Assembly (NCBI GenBank): GCA_038241115.1
Contig: JBBRGA010000081.1
Location: 1 to 15,474, forward strand
Length of the DNA stretch: 15,474 nt
From: JANYJJ01 sp038241115
Lineage (GTDB): Bacteria > Pseudomonadota > Gammaproteobacteria > Burkholderiales > Burkholderiaceae_C
Direction of reading: 5' to 3'
Shown here: piece by piece, positions 1-7,566 of the stretch
How the letters are laid out: the number at the start of each line of letters is the position of its first letter
Position numbering within the stretch: position 1 is the stretch's first letter
Notes under the pieces: generated by a model
What the model was told of the DNA's origin: nothing
The model's input: only the letters and a program-made list of their open reading frames with translations
Database searches by the model: none
Made by a program: the position numbers and the translations under genes

Positions 1-44
1 CTCCTAAGTGGCAGATACAGGTTCGATTCCTGTCGGCGGGACCA
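1..44 (+). tRNA. tRNA-Arg(CCT), 3' part only
   Basis: The window starts at tRNA position 32. Bases 1-7 form the anticodon loop CTCCTAA with anticodon CCT. Bases 8-12 (GTGGC) are the 3' side of the anticodon stem and 13-16 the variable loop. The T arm is ACAGG (17-21), loop TTCGATT (22-28) and CCTGT (29-33). Then come the acceptor strand CGGCGGG (34-40), discriminator A41 and an encoded CCA (42-44). The loop and the T arm match the layout of bacterial tRNA-Arg(CCT), which reads the rare AGG codon. The 5' half lies outside the window, so the acceptor pairing cannot be checked. Confidence 0.9.
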
Positions 45-75
45 AATAAAAAGCCGATACAGGCTCAGAAATACC

Positions 76-112
76 AAAAGCCCCAGTGAAATCAAGGCTC
101 TGGGGCTTTTTT
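76..112 (+). terminator. Intrinsic terminator downstream of tRNA-Arg
   Basis: The arm AAAAGCCCCAG (76-86) is fully complementary to CTGGGGCTTTT (100-110). The loop is 13 nt and the T run continues to 112. This is a textbook rho-independent terminator 31 bases after the tRNA CCA end. The A-rich 5' flank means it could also work in the other direction. Confidence 0.88.
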
Positions 113-256
113 CATTCCAGCGCGTTCCGACAAATAGCGCTTGTCGCTGGCGATACCTCGCAGCGCCGTGACACCTTAAAAAATAAACCCGTAGCAATTG
201 GAACTGCCTGTCCCGCGTCGGCTTAGTCGGCTAGCTCGGCTGCGTTGAAAAAGACT

Positions 257-568
257 TTATTGCGCGGCCAGAACGATTGTGAGAAAGCCCGCCGCAGCGG
301 CATACATGAGCAACGAAATGACGAATGCGGTCCAGGAAGCCTTGCGGCCCTGAAGGATGGCAAGCATGCCAATGATCGACATGCCGTACATCGTGGCGGC
401 GAGAAAGTAGGCTTGGGGTGCAGGCACAAAAGTTGACGTGCCTCCGTGACGCGGTGAAGTTCCAAAACCGGAATGCGCAACGATCAGCGAGCCGCCAAGC
501 ATTCCGAGCAGCACGATGGCTGCTACCGCAACTTGGACAGCCGGCGTCAGAGAGGTGGGGGATTTCAT
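257..568 (-). CDS. Small hypothetical membrane protein (103 aa)
   Basis: I do not recognise this protein. The 103 residues look like an inner-membrane protein with about three hydrophobic helices, near residues 10-32, 51-72 and 78-101. A short loop between helices 1 and 2 (about 33-50) is rich in Gly, Ser, Thr and Pro. The ATG at 566-568 is preceded by AGGA about 10 bases upstream, a fair ribosome site. It lies 246 bp after the guaA stop on the same strand, so it may be a late operon member or have its own promoter. The hydrophobic pattern and the lack of a better frame support a real gene. No catalytic motif is visible and I assign no function. Confidence 0.6.
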   Translation of the reverse strand: MKSPTSLTPAVQVAVAAIVLLGMLGGSLIVAHSGFGTSPRHGGTSTFVPAPQAYFLAATMYGMSIIGMLAILQGRKASWTAFVISLLMYAAAAGFLTIVLAAQ

Positions 569-814
569 GCGGCCTGATTCCTAACTGACTGCATCAAGTT
601 GAGCAGCAAACCGGACGCAGCAAGCTCACTCAAAGACTCGAATGAACCGCTCTTTTCCGCAGACGGCCAACGCCTTTGCGAATGTCAGACGCACGGGTGT
701 TTTGTTGAGTCCCTCTGCCCCGCATTGAATGGCACTACGGCATGCCAGCGATGTGGTCTCAGCTTTCGAAACCAACGCGTCCTGCATGAGAAACGCTTTC
801 CGGCGAGCGCTTGT
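569..814. other. Gap between guaA and the small membrane gene; weak small ORFs
   Basis: This 246-bp stretch holds no recognisable gene. On the minus strand a 53-codon ORF runs from ATG at 785-787 to TGA at 626-628, with little ribosome-site support. On the plus strand a frame opening with TTG at 599 encodes a Cys-rich stretch (CEC, HGC, a lone Cys, then CQRC) and then runs on antisense into guaA. The two are antisense to each other, so at most one is likely to be real. A weak hairpin (CGCT/AGCG, about 793-809) followed by TTTCT on the minus strand could help end guaA transcription, but it is not convincing. Confidence 0.3.
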
Positions 815-2425
<1,611 letters not shown>

Positions 2426-2445
2426 AACAGACTCAGGAAACGATC

Positions 2446-2472
2446 AAAAAAAAGCGACCCTGTTCAGGCCGC
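2446..2472 (-). terminator. Terminator- or attenuator-like hairpin before guaA
   Basis: Read on the minus strand, GCG-G-CCTG (2472-2465 side) pairs imperfectly with CAGG-GT-CGC, leaving a small internal loop and a very short apical loop. Eight T residues follow at once (A run at 2446-2453 on the plus strand). The T run ends 20 bases before the guaA ATG. The stem is short and imperfect, so this may only be a weak pause site. Its place between the exporter and guaA would let it adjust guaA expression. Confidence 0.4.
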
Positions 2473-2511
2473 AAGCGGGTTGGCGATTCGGGGCAGGGCT
2501 GAGGCCAAACT

Positions 2512-3810
2512 TCAAGCAGCCGTCGACGCCAACTCAGCCGCGCGACGCAATCGCCGCTCTTTGCTGAAGTGGCGCGCCGCCACCGCCATCGACGCCATTT
2601 GCAGCGCGGCGCAAAAGTAAAACGGCGCACCCACGCGCCAATCGGACGGCGGCAAATGCGACACCGCACCCATCAGCGGCGCGCCCAAAACCGGCCCGAG
2701 TACGGCCATCAAGCTGCTGAGCGACGCCACTGCGCCCATGGTCTGGCCTTGCGATTTCGCATCGGCCGCGTTCGACACGATGCTTTGAATCGCAGGGGTG
2801 ACGCAAAAGCCCAGCAGGTTGATGGAAATAACCACGTACATCACCCAGCCTGCGGGCGCCAAGCCCCAGGCCAGATAGCCGAGCGAGCTGGAAATCAGGC
2901 CGATCGTGGCCAAGCGCGGCGCGCCGAATTTCTTCAGCAGGCGTGGCAGTAAGAAGCCTTGCACCACGGCCGCCGCAATGCCCACCGCAAAGAGCGACCA
3001 GCCGTTGTCTTTGGGCCCCCAGCCAAATTTGAAGGTGGTGTAGAGCACCCAGGTGGTGTACATCGTGAACTGCGCCAAGCCGCTGAGCGCGATCACCGCC
3101 ACCAACGAGCCCACGCCTTTGAGTTGGCTCAGTTGAGTGAGCGAGGCGATCGGGTTGGCCGATGCCAACGTGACCATTCGGCGCTTGTCCTTGGGCAGTG
3201 ACTCGGGCAGCACAAAGTAGCCGTACATCAGGTTGACAAGCGCGAAAACACCCGCCACATAAAACGGCAACTGCAAATCGATTTCGCCTAAAAAACCGCC
3301 CATCACCGGGCCGACGATGAAACCAATACCGAACATGGCACCCAGCAAACCAAAGCGTTTGGCGCGGTCTTCAGGCGCGGTGATGTCGGCGACATAGGCG
3401 TTGGCCACTCCGGCGTTGGCTTGCATCGCGCCGCCCACCATGCGCACAGCGATGAGCACCCACAAATGCGTGGCCATGGCAGTGGCAAAAAAGTTGAGCG
3501 CCAGACCGCAAAAGCCCAGAAGCAGGATCGGCCTGCGCCCATAGCGATCAGACAGTGCGCCCAAAATCGGCGAACCAAAAAAGTTGGAAATGCTGAAGGC
3601 AAACGCCACCACGCCGTACCAAAGCGCCTGCTCGGTCGGATCGCTGGTGAACCTGCCCACCAGCGTGGGCAACACCGGCACGATCAAGCCGATGGAGATC
3701 ATGTCGATCAGCACCGTGATCAGGATGAAGCGCATGGCCGCAGGCCGCACACCGCCTCCGGTTTTGGCGGCTTCTGGTTTGACCGCAGGACTGCTGTTCA
3801 ACTGAGTCAT
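2512..3810 (-). CDS. MFS exporter, TetA/multidrug type (432 aa)
   Basis: This is a predicted inner-membrane, proton-driven efflux protein of the DHA1-like part of the major facilitator superfamily. It has about 12 hydrophobic helices after a hydrophilic N-terminal tail (about 1-24). The family motif A, GALSDRYGRRP, sits at about 84-94 between helices 2 and 3. The stretch around 123-143, with GGAMQANAGVANAYVADIT, matches the helix 4-5 region of TetA-like pumps. I start it at ATG 3808-3810, which shares ATGA with the guaB stop and implies translational coupling. The open frame extends upstream into guaB, but that part is not MFS-like. The substrate cannot be read from the sequence. Co-transcription with guaB and guaA suggests, as inference only, a purine-related compound or analogue. 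Confidence 0.9.
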   Translation of the reverse strand: MTQLNSSPAVKPEAAKTGGGVRPAAMRFILITVLIDMISIGLIVPVLPTLVGRFTSDPTEQALWYGVVAFAFSISNFFGSPILGALSDRYGRRPILLLGFCGLALNFFATAMATHLWVLIAVRMVGGAMQANAGVANAYVADITAPEDRAKRFGLLGAMFGIGFIVGPVMGGFLGEIDLQLPFYVAGVFALVNLMYGYFVLPESLPKDKRRMVTLASANPIASLTQLSQLKGVGSLVAVIALSGLAQFTMYTTWVLYTTFKFGWGPKDNGWSLFAVGIAAAVVQGFLLPRLLKKFGAPRLATIGLISSSLGYLAWGLAPAGWVMYVVISINLLGFCVTPAIQSIVSNAADAKSQGQTMGAVASLSSLMAVLGPVLGAPLMGAVSHLPPSDWRVGAPFYFCAALQMASMAVAARHFSKERRLRRAAELASTAA

Positions 3811-5276
3811 TCCATTCGGTAGTTGGGCGCTTCTTTGGTGATCTGCACATCGTGGACATGGCTTTCGCGCATGCCCGCTGAGCTGATCTCTACAAACTCG
3901 GCGCGCTCGTGCATTTCTTCGATGCTGGCGCATCCGCAGTAATGCATGGAAGCGCGCAGTCCACCGCCCATCTGAAAGATGATGGACACCACCGAGCCCT
4001 TGTAAGGCACCTGCCCTTCAATGCCTTCGGGCACCAGCTTGGTGGTGTTGACGTTGTTGGCCGGGCCGTCCTGAAAATAACGGTCGGCCGAGCCCTGCTG
4101 CATGGCGCCAATCGAGCCCATGCCGCGGTAGCTCTTGTAGGTGCGACCTTGGTACAAGATGACCTCGCCCGGCGCTTCCTCGGTGCCGGCAAACGCGCCA
4201 CCCATCATGACGCTGTCAGCACCCGCAGCGATGGCTTTGGCCAGGTCGCCGGAATAGCGCACGCCGCCGTCAGCGATCAACGGAACGCCGCTGCCCTTCA
4301 AGGCCTTGGCAACCGAATCGATGGCCAACATTTGCGGCACGCCGACGCCGGTCACGATGCGCGTGGTGCAGATAGAACCAGGTCCGATGCCCACTTTCAC
4401 CGCGTCGGCACCGGCCTCGGCCAACGCCAATGCGGCCGCGCCTGTGGCAATGTTGCCGCCGATCACGTCCACCTGAGGGTAGTGGCGCTTTACCCAGCGC
4501 ACACGCTCGATCACGCCCGCGCTGTGGCCGTGTGCGGTGTCCACCACCAGCACGTCGACACCTGCTTTCACCAGCAATTCCACTCGCTCCTCGGTGCCCT
4601 CGCCCACGCCCACGGCCGCACCGACGCGAAGCTTGCCGTGTGAGTCACGCGCAGCGTTAGGAAAACTGGTTTGTTTGGTGATGTCTTTCACCGTCATCAG
4701 GCCGCGCAATTCGAAGTCGGCATTCACCACCAGCACACGCTCCAGTTTGTGGCGATGCATCAACGCTTTGCCTTCTGTCAGCGTCGCTCCGTCACTCACG
4801 GTGATCAGGCGTTCGCGCGGCGTCATGATGTCGCGCACCGGCGCGTCCAGACGCGTCTCGAAACGCAAGTCACGGTTGGTTACGATGCCCACCACTTGCT
4901 CGCCTTCGAGCACCGGAAATCCCGATACGCCGTGCACTCGCGACAGCTCCATCACATCGCGCACTGGTGTGTCGGGCGTGACGGTGATGGGATCGCGCAA
5001 AACACCCGACTCGTAGCGTTTCACGCGCGCCACCTCAGCAGCTTGCTGGATTGGCGTGAGGTTTTTGTGGACGATGCCGATGCCGCCTTCCTGGGCCAGT
5101 GCAATGGCCAAGCGCGCCTCGGTGACGGTGTCCATGGCGGCAGACACCAAGGGCAGGTTCAAGCGGATGTTGCGGGACAGCTGAGTGGCGAGGCTGGTGT
5201 CACGTGGCAACACCACAGAGTAGGCGGGTACCAACAACACATCGTCGAAGGTGAGCGCTTTGCCGAGGAGGCGCAT
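3807..5276 (-). CDS. guaB: IMP dehydrogenase
   Basis: This enzyme oxidises IMP to XMP with NAD+, the committed step to GMP, in the cytoplasm. Its 489 residues match the usual bacterial length. The TIM-barrel core is interrupted by two CBS domains (about 93-200), which bind adenine or guanine nucleotides in this family. The catalytic loop GIGPGSICTTR carries Cys303. ADGGVRYSGD (about 335-344) binds the phosphate of IMP, YRGMGSIGAM (about 383-392) also matches the family, and TTKLVPEGIEG (about 411-421) is the mobile flap. The ATG at 5274-5276 has GGAG eight bases upstream. A perfect TATAAT lies about 27 bp before the start codon. Its stop overlaps the start of the MFS gene, and guaA completes the pathway downstream. 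Confidence 0.98.
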   Translation of the reverse strand: MRLLGKALTFDDVLLVPAYSVVLPRDTSLATQLSRNIRLNLPLVSAAMDTVTEARLAIALAQEGGIGIVHKNLTPIQQAAEVARVKRYESGVLRDPITVTPDTPVRDVMELSRVHGVSGFPVLEGEQVVGIVTNRDLRFETRLDAPVRDIMTPRERLITVSDGATLTEGKALMHRHKLERVLVVNADFELRGLMTVKDITKQTSFPNAARDSHGKLRVGAAVGVGEGTEERVELLVKAGVDVLVVDTAHGHSAGVIERVRWVKRHYPQVDVIGGNIATGAAALALAEAGADAVKVGIGPGSICTTRIVTGVGVPQMLAIDSVAKALKGSGVPLIADGGVRYSGDLAKAIAAGADSVMMGGAFAGTEEAPGEVILYQGRTYKSYRGMGSIGAMQQGSADRYFQDGPANNVNTTKLVPEGIEGQVPYKGSVVSIIFQMGGGLRASMHYCGCASIEEMHERAEFVEISSAGMRESHVHDVQITKEAPNYRME

Positions 5277-5302
5277 AGGGATAGCTCCAGACTCAAAATG
5301 AA

Positions 5303-5308
5303 ATTATA
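5303..5308 (-). promoter_or_regulatory. Likely -10 box of the guaB operon
   Basis: A perfect TATAAT is present on the minus strand, 26 bases upstream of the guaB ATG, which leaves a short leader carrying the GGAG ribosome site. No good -35 sits at the usual distance; the best at 16 bp spacing is GGGCTT (5325-5330). The promoter may therefore rely on an activator. The call rests on the hexamer and its position. Confidence 0.5.
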
Positions 5309-5372
5309 CGGAGGGGTTCACGCAAAGCCCGCTTGCATGGGCCTGATGAGGGGCAAAGGCGCGGGTGTCGAA

Positions 5373-5386
5373 TACGGTGCGCCGTA
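5373..5386. repeat. Short inverted repeat between guaB and the DUF4124 gene
   Basis: TACGG (5373-5377) and CCGTA (5382-5386) are perfect inverted arms around TGCG. The site lies in the divergent intergenic region, about 65 bp upstream of the guaB -10 box and 35 bp before the DUF4124 start. It overlaps a -10-like TACACT (5385-5390) on the plus strand. It could be a small operator or chance; the arms are only 5 bp. Confidence 0.25.
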
Positions 5387-5421
5387 CACTGCAGGCCTCC
5401 AGATGCGCCGGGAAATTGCCC

Positions 5422-5943
5422 ATGCAACGCCACCAAATATTCTGTACTTTGCTCATCGCGCTTTCAGTGGTCAGCCTGCCGGCCAGCGCTCAATACAAGT
5501 GGCGCGACAAAGCTGGTGTGGTGCAGTACAGCGACCTGCCCCCACCTTTGGGAACGCCTGAAAAAGATGTGCTTCAGCAGCCGCCCAGTGCCTCTCGTAA
5601 AAACCCCACACCATCCGCAGCGGACCTGGCTGCATCCGGCGCAGTCCCGGCACCGGGCGTGACCGTTTCGGCAGCACCACTCAAAGGCGGTGAGCCCGAA
5701 TTAGAGGCCAAGCGCCGCAAGGTAGAACTCGACCAATTGGCCAAAACCAAGGCGGAGGCCGACAAACAAGCAGTCGCCCGAGCCGACAACTGCAGCCGCG
5801 CCAAGGCCTATCAACGCACGTTGGACGAAGGCATGCGCATTACAAGAACCGACGCCAAAGGCGAGCGTGAAGTGCTGGATGACAACGCCCGCGCCGAAGA
5901 ATCTCGACGCACCAAAACCATCATCAGCAGCGACTGTAAGTAA
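5422..5943 (+). CDS. Exported DUF4124-domain protein (173 aa)
   Basis: The protein starts with a signal peptide (about 1-23, cleavage after ASA) and continues with YKWRDKAGVVQYSDLPPP, the hallmark of the DUF4124 family, whose role is unknown. The middle (about 45-90) is low-complexity and rich in Pro, Ala and Ser. The C-terminal half is charged and probably helical or coiled, with Lys/Glu/Ala-rich segments and two cysteines (in DNCSR and SSDCK). I chose ATG 5422 because it leaves a proper signal peptide and has GGGA about 8 bases upstream; the frame itself opens 19 codons earlier. It is divergent from guaB and convergent with ratB, only 23 bp from the ratB stop. A periplasmic or envelope location is inferred. 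Confidence 0.85.
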   Translation: MQRHQIFCTLLIALSVVSLPASAQYKWRDKAGVVQYSDLPPPLGTPEKDVLQQPPSASRKNPTPSAADLAASGAVPAPGVTVSAAPLKGGEPELEAKRRKVELDQLAKTKAEADKQAVARADNCSRAKAYQRTLDEGMRITRTDAKGEREVLDDNARAEESRRTKTIISSDCK

Positions 5944-5966
5944 ACCTGCGCTGCCAGCGAAGCGGC

Positions 5967-6338
5967 TCAGCGACGCCGAGAAGTTGCAGGGCTGGGTTTG
6001 ACCTTGTCGCGTTGATACCGCTGGCGACGCGCTTCTTTCGGATCAACCAGAAGAGGCCGGTAAATCTCCACCCGATCGAAGTCGCGCAGCAGTTGTTCTT
6101 GAGCGCAAAGGTGTCCCCAGACGCCGGTTTTTTGAGTTGTCAGGTCGATGCTGCCGTGTCGTGACAGCACGCCACTTTTCGCGATGGCAGAGGCGACGGT
6201 TGCGCCCGCCGACAGCGTCAGTTCCACCACATCCAATTTGCGGTCCGCCGGGCTGTAAGCCACCGTGACACGGATGGTCGATGCGGCGCCAATGCGCCCA
6301 GAAGCAATTGACACGTCGGCCGCATCAACGAACGCCAT
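5967..6338 (-). CDS. ratB: RnfH/RatB family protein (UPF0125)
   Basis: The protein of 123 aa belongs to the RnfH/RatB ubiquitin-like (beta-grasp) family. Family features are the strand IRVTVAYSPADRKLDVVELTL-like segment (about 22-42), the SGVL element, and the C-terminal FDRVEIYRPLLVDPKEARRQR (about 87-107). A basic tail follows. The ATG at 6336-6338 overlaps the ratA stop by 14 bp, and AGG lies close upstream. About 20 N-terminal residues precede the conserved domain, so a slightly later start is possible. It is encoded right after ratA, the standard pairing in proteobacteria. Its biochemical role is not settled; the name comes from the E. coli RatA-RatB pair. Confidence 0.88.
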   Translation of the reverse strand: MAFVDAADVSIASGRIGAASTIRVTVAYSPADRKLDVVELTLSAGATVASAIAKSGVLSRHGSIDLTTQKTGVWGHLCAQEQLLRDFDRVEIYRPLLVDPKEARRQRYQRDKVKPSPATSRRR

Positions 6339-6768
6339 AGACCTGCTCGGCGCGCTTGACGAACGAGTCGACAAAAGTGTTGGCGATGCGGTCAAAAACT
6401 GGGCTCACCAACGCTTCCAGTGCGGCATTGGAAAACGCATAGCGCAGATCGAATTCGATCTTGCAAGCCTTGCCGTCCGCGCCCAGTGGCACAAACACCC
6501 ACGTCCCGTCGAGCAAAGAAAACGGGCCATCTACCAAACCGACCACGACCGAGGCATCGGGAACATGCACATTGCGTGTGGTGAATGCATGCCGAACCCC
6601 CATGTACGAGAGGTGCAGTTTGGCGGTCATTTCGGTGTTGCTGCTTTGCAGAACTTCTGCTTTTGCGCACCAGGGTAAAAACTCTGGGTAATTGGCCACT
6701 GCGGTGACCAGTTGGTACATCTCAGACGCCGAGTACCACAACAGAACTGACTTTTTCACGTGCTTCAT
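6325..6768 (-). CDS. ratA: RatA, START/COQ10-like polyketide-cyclase-fold protein
   Basis: This 147-aa cytoplasmic protein has the single START-like domain of the RatA/COQ10 family over its whole length. The N-terminal KKSVLLWYSASEMYQLVTAV and the YPEFLPWCAKAEVL element (about 28-41) are characteristic. So are FSLLDGTWVFVPLG (about 83-96) and the C-terminal FDRIANTFVDSFVKRAEQVYG helix. E. coli RatA was described as acting on ribosome 50S subunits, while homologues bind ubiquinone; the sequence does not decide between these. It is transcribed divergently from smpB, with 60 bp between the starts, and overlaps ratB by 14 bp. Confidence 0.92.
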   Translation of the reverse strand: MKHVKKSVLLWYSASEMYQLVTAVANYPEFLPWCAKAEVLQSSNTEMTAKLHLSYMGVRHAFTTRNVHVPDASVVVGLVDGPFSLLDGTWVFVPLGADGKACKIEFDLRYAFSNAALEALVSPVFDRIANTFVDSFVKRAEQVYGVR

Positions 6769-6828
6769 ACAATGCCTCGATTGTAGAGAACGCGGCCCAC
6801 GCGACCTGTCTTCTAGCCCTCATTCCCC

Positions 6829-7353
6829 ATGCCCACTGCCGAAAAATCTGTCGCCAAACCCGCTGGCAAAACCATCATCAGAAAAGACGAAGGCAAGTTG
6901 GTTGCAGAAAACCGGCGTGCGCGCTTCGACTATCACATCGAAGAGCGTTACGAGGCCGGCATGGTGTTGCAAGGCTGGGAAATCAAGGCCATCCGCGCAG
7001 GACAAGTGCAGCTCACCGACGGCTACGTGACCATCCGCGACGGCGAGCTGTTTTTGATCGGTTGCCGCATCAACGCCCTGCGCAGTGCGTCCACGCACGT
7101 CAGCCCCGAGGCCGACCGCACGAAAAAACTGATGATGAAAAAAGAAGAAATCAAACGCTTGATCGGCAAGGTCGAGCAAAAAGGTTTCACCCTGGTGCCG
7201 CTGGACCTGCACTACAAGGGCGGCCGAATCAAGGCCGAGATTGCACTGGCCAAAGGCAAAGCCGAGCACGACAAGCGCAACACCGAAAAAGAGCGAGATT
7301 GGGAGCGGGAAAAGGGCAAATTGATGAGGCACAAAGTCTCATCGAAGTCGTAA
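6829..7353 (+). CDS. smpB: SsrA-binding protein SmpB
   Basis: SmpB binds tmRNA and brings it to stalled ribosomes for trans-translation. The OB-fold core begins with ENRRARFDYHIEERYEAGMVLQGWEIKAIRAG (in two parts, about 27-58), followed by the DGYVTIRDGELFLIGCRI region. The family signature ALAKGKAEHDKR is at about 139-150. The basic C-terminal tail (ERDWEREKGKLMR, about 155-167) is the part that enters the decoding region of the ribosome. At 174 aa it is longer than the typical 155-160, mainly from an extra N-terminal segment of about 12-15 residues. The ribosome site before ATG 6829 is weak. ratA-ratB beside smpB is a conserved arrangement. Confidence 0.96.
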   Translation: MPTAEKSVAKPAGKTIIRKDEGKLVAENRRARFDYHIEERYEAGMVLQGWEIKAIRAGQVQLTDGYVTIRDGELFLIGCRINALRSASTHVSPEADRTKKLMMKKEEIKRLIGKVEQKGFTLVPLDLHYKGGRIKAEIALAKGKAEHDKRNTEKERDWEREKGKLMRHKVSSKS

Positions 7354-7566
7354 CGCGGCCTGAGCGACGCTCGGCGAAGCCGTAAATTTTTCCGAAGCGC
7401 ATGCGGGCGCGCGCGCAGGAGAAGAAGCGGGCCAACGAAAGCATCAAAACAATGACGGCAGGGTAAATGCCGGGACTCCTTTTATAAGTCATCGCTAATA
7501 TCGTTCAAGTTGCATATGCGGATAGATGCACTACAAAGCGGCTTTGGCGAGAAAAAGGAGCAAAAA
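7354..7566. other. Gap between smpB and soxC; weak hairpin and possible gene remnant
   Basis: No gene is convincing here. A hairpin CGGCA (7456-7460) / TGCCG (7468-7472) with a 7-nt loop is followed by CTCCTTTTATAA and may weakly end smpB transcription. A 21-codon plus-strand ORF (ATG 7401-7403 to TAA 7464-7466) encodes a Lys/Arg-rich peptide with no ribosome site, and resembles the tail of a lost gene more than a real one. The soxC ribosome site AAGGAG lies at 7555-7560. Any promoter for the sox cluster should be in the last 100 bp. Confidence 0.4.
7496..7501 (+). promoter_or_regulatory. Candidate -10 box for the sox cluster
   Basis: TAATAT lies in an AT-rich patch 65 bp before the soxC ATG. 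The -35 position 17 bp upstream (GGACTC, 7473-7478) does not match the consensus. Another AT-rich hexamer, TATAAG (7483-7488), is an alternative. This is the most promoter-like place in the gap, but support is weak. Confidence 0.25.

Noticed and set aside
17..44. tRNA 3' end as an integration site for an island
   Set aside because: I saw no second copy of the tRNA 3' end in the window and no integrase, transposase or phage gene.
117..150. Imperfect hairpin CCAGC/GCTGG with GACAA/TTGTC after the tRNA terminator
   Set aside because: The 5' arm carries a 7-nt bulge and there is no T run, so I cannot argue for an RNA gene or a terminator.
3811..3933. N-terminal extension of the MFS frame into guaB
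   Set aside because: It is Arg/Cys-rich shadow of guaB; the ATGA overlap at 3807-3810 gives a sensible start just before the first helix.
4671..5561. 296-codon plus-strand ORF
   Set aside because: It is antisense to guaB and runs into the DUF4124 gene in another frame; it has no recognisable domain.
7401..7466. 21-codon basic ORF between smpB and soxC
   Set aside because: It has no ribosome site and no recognisable homology; probably chance or a remnant.
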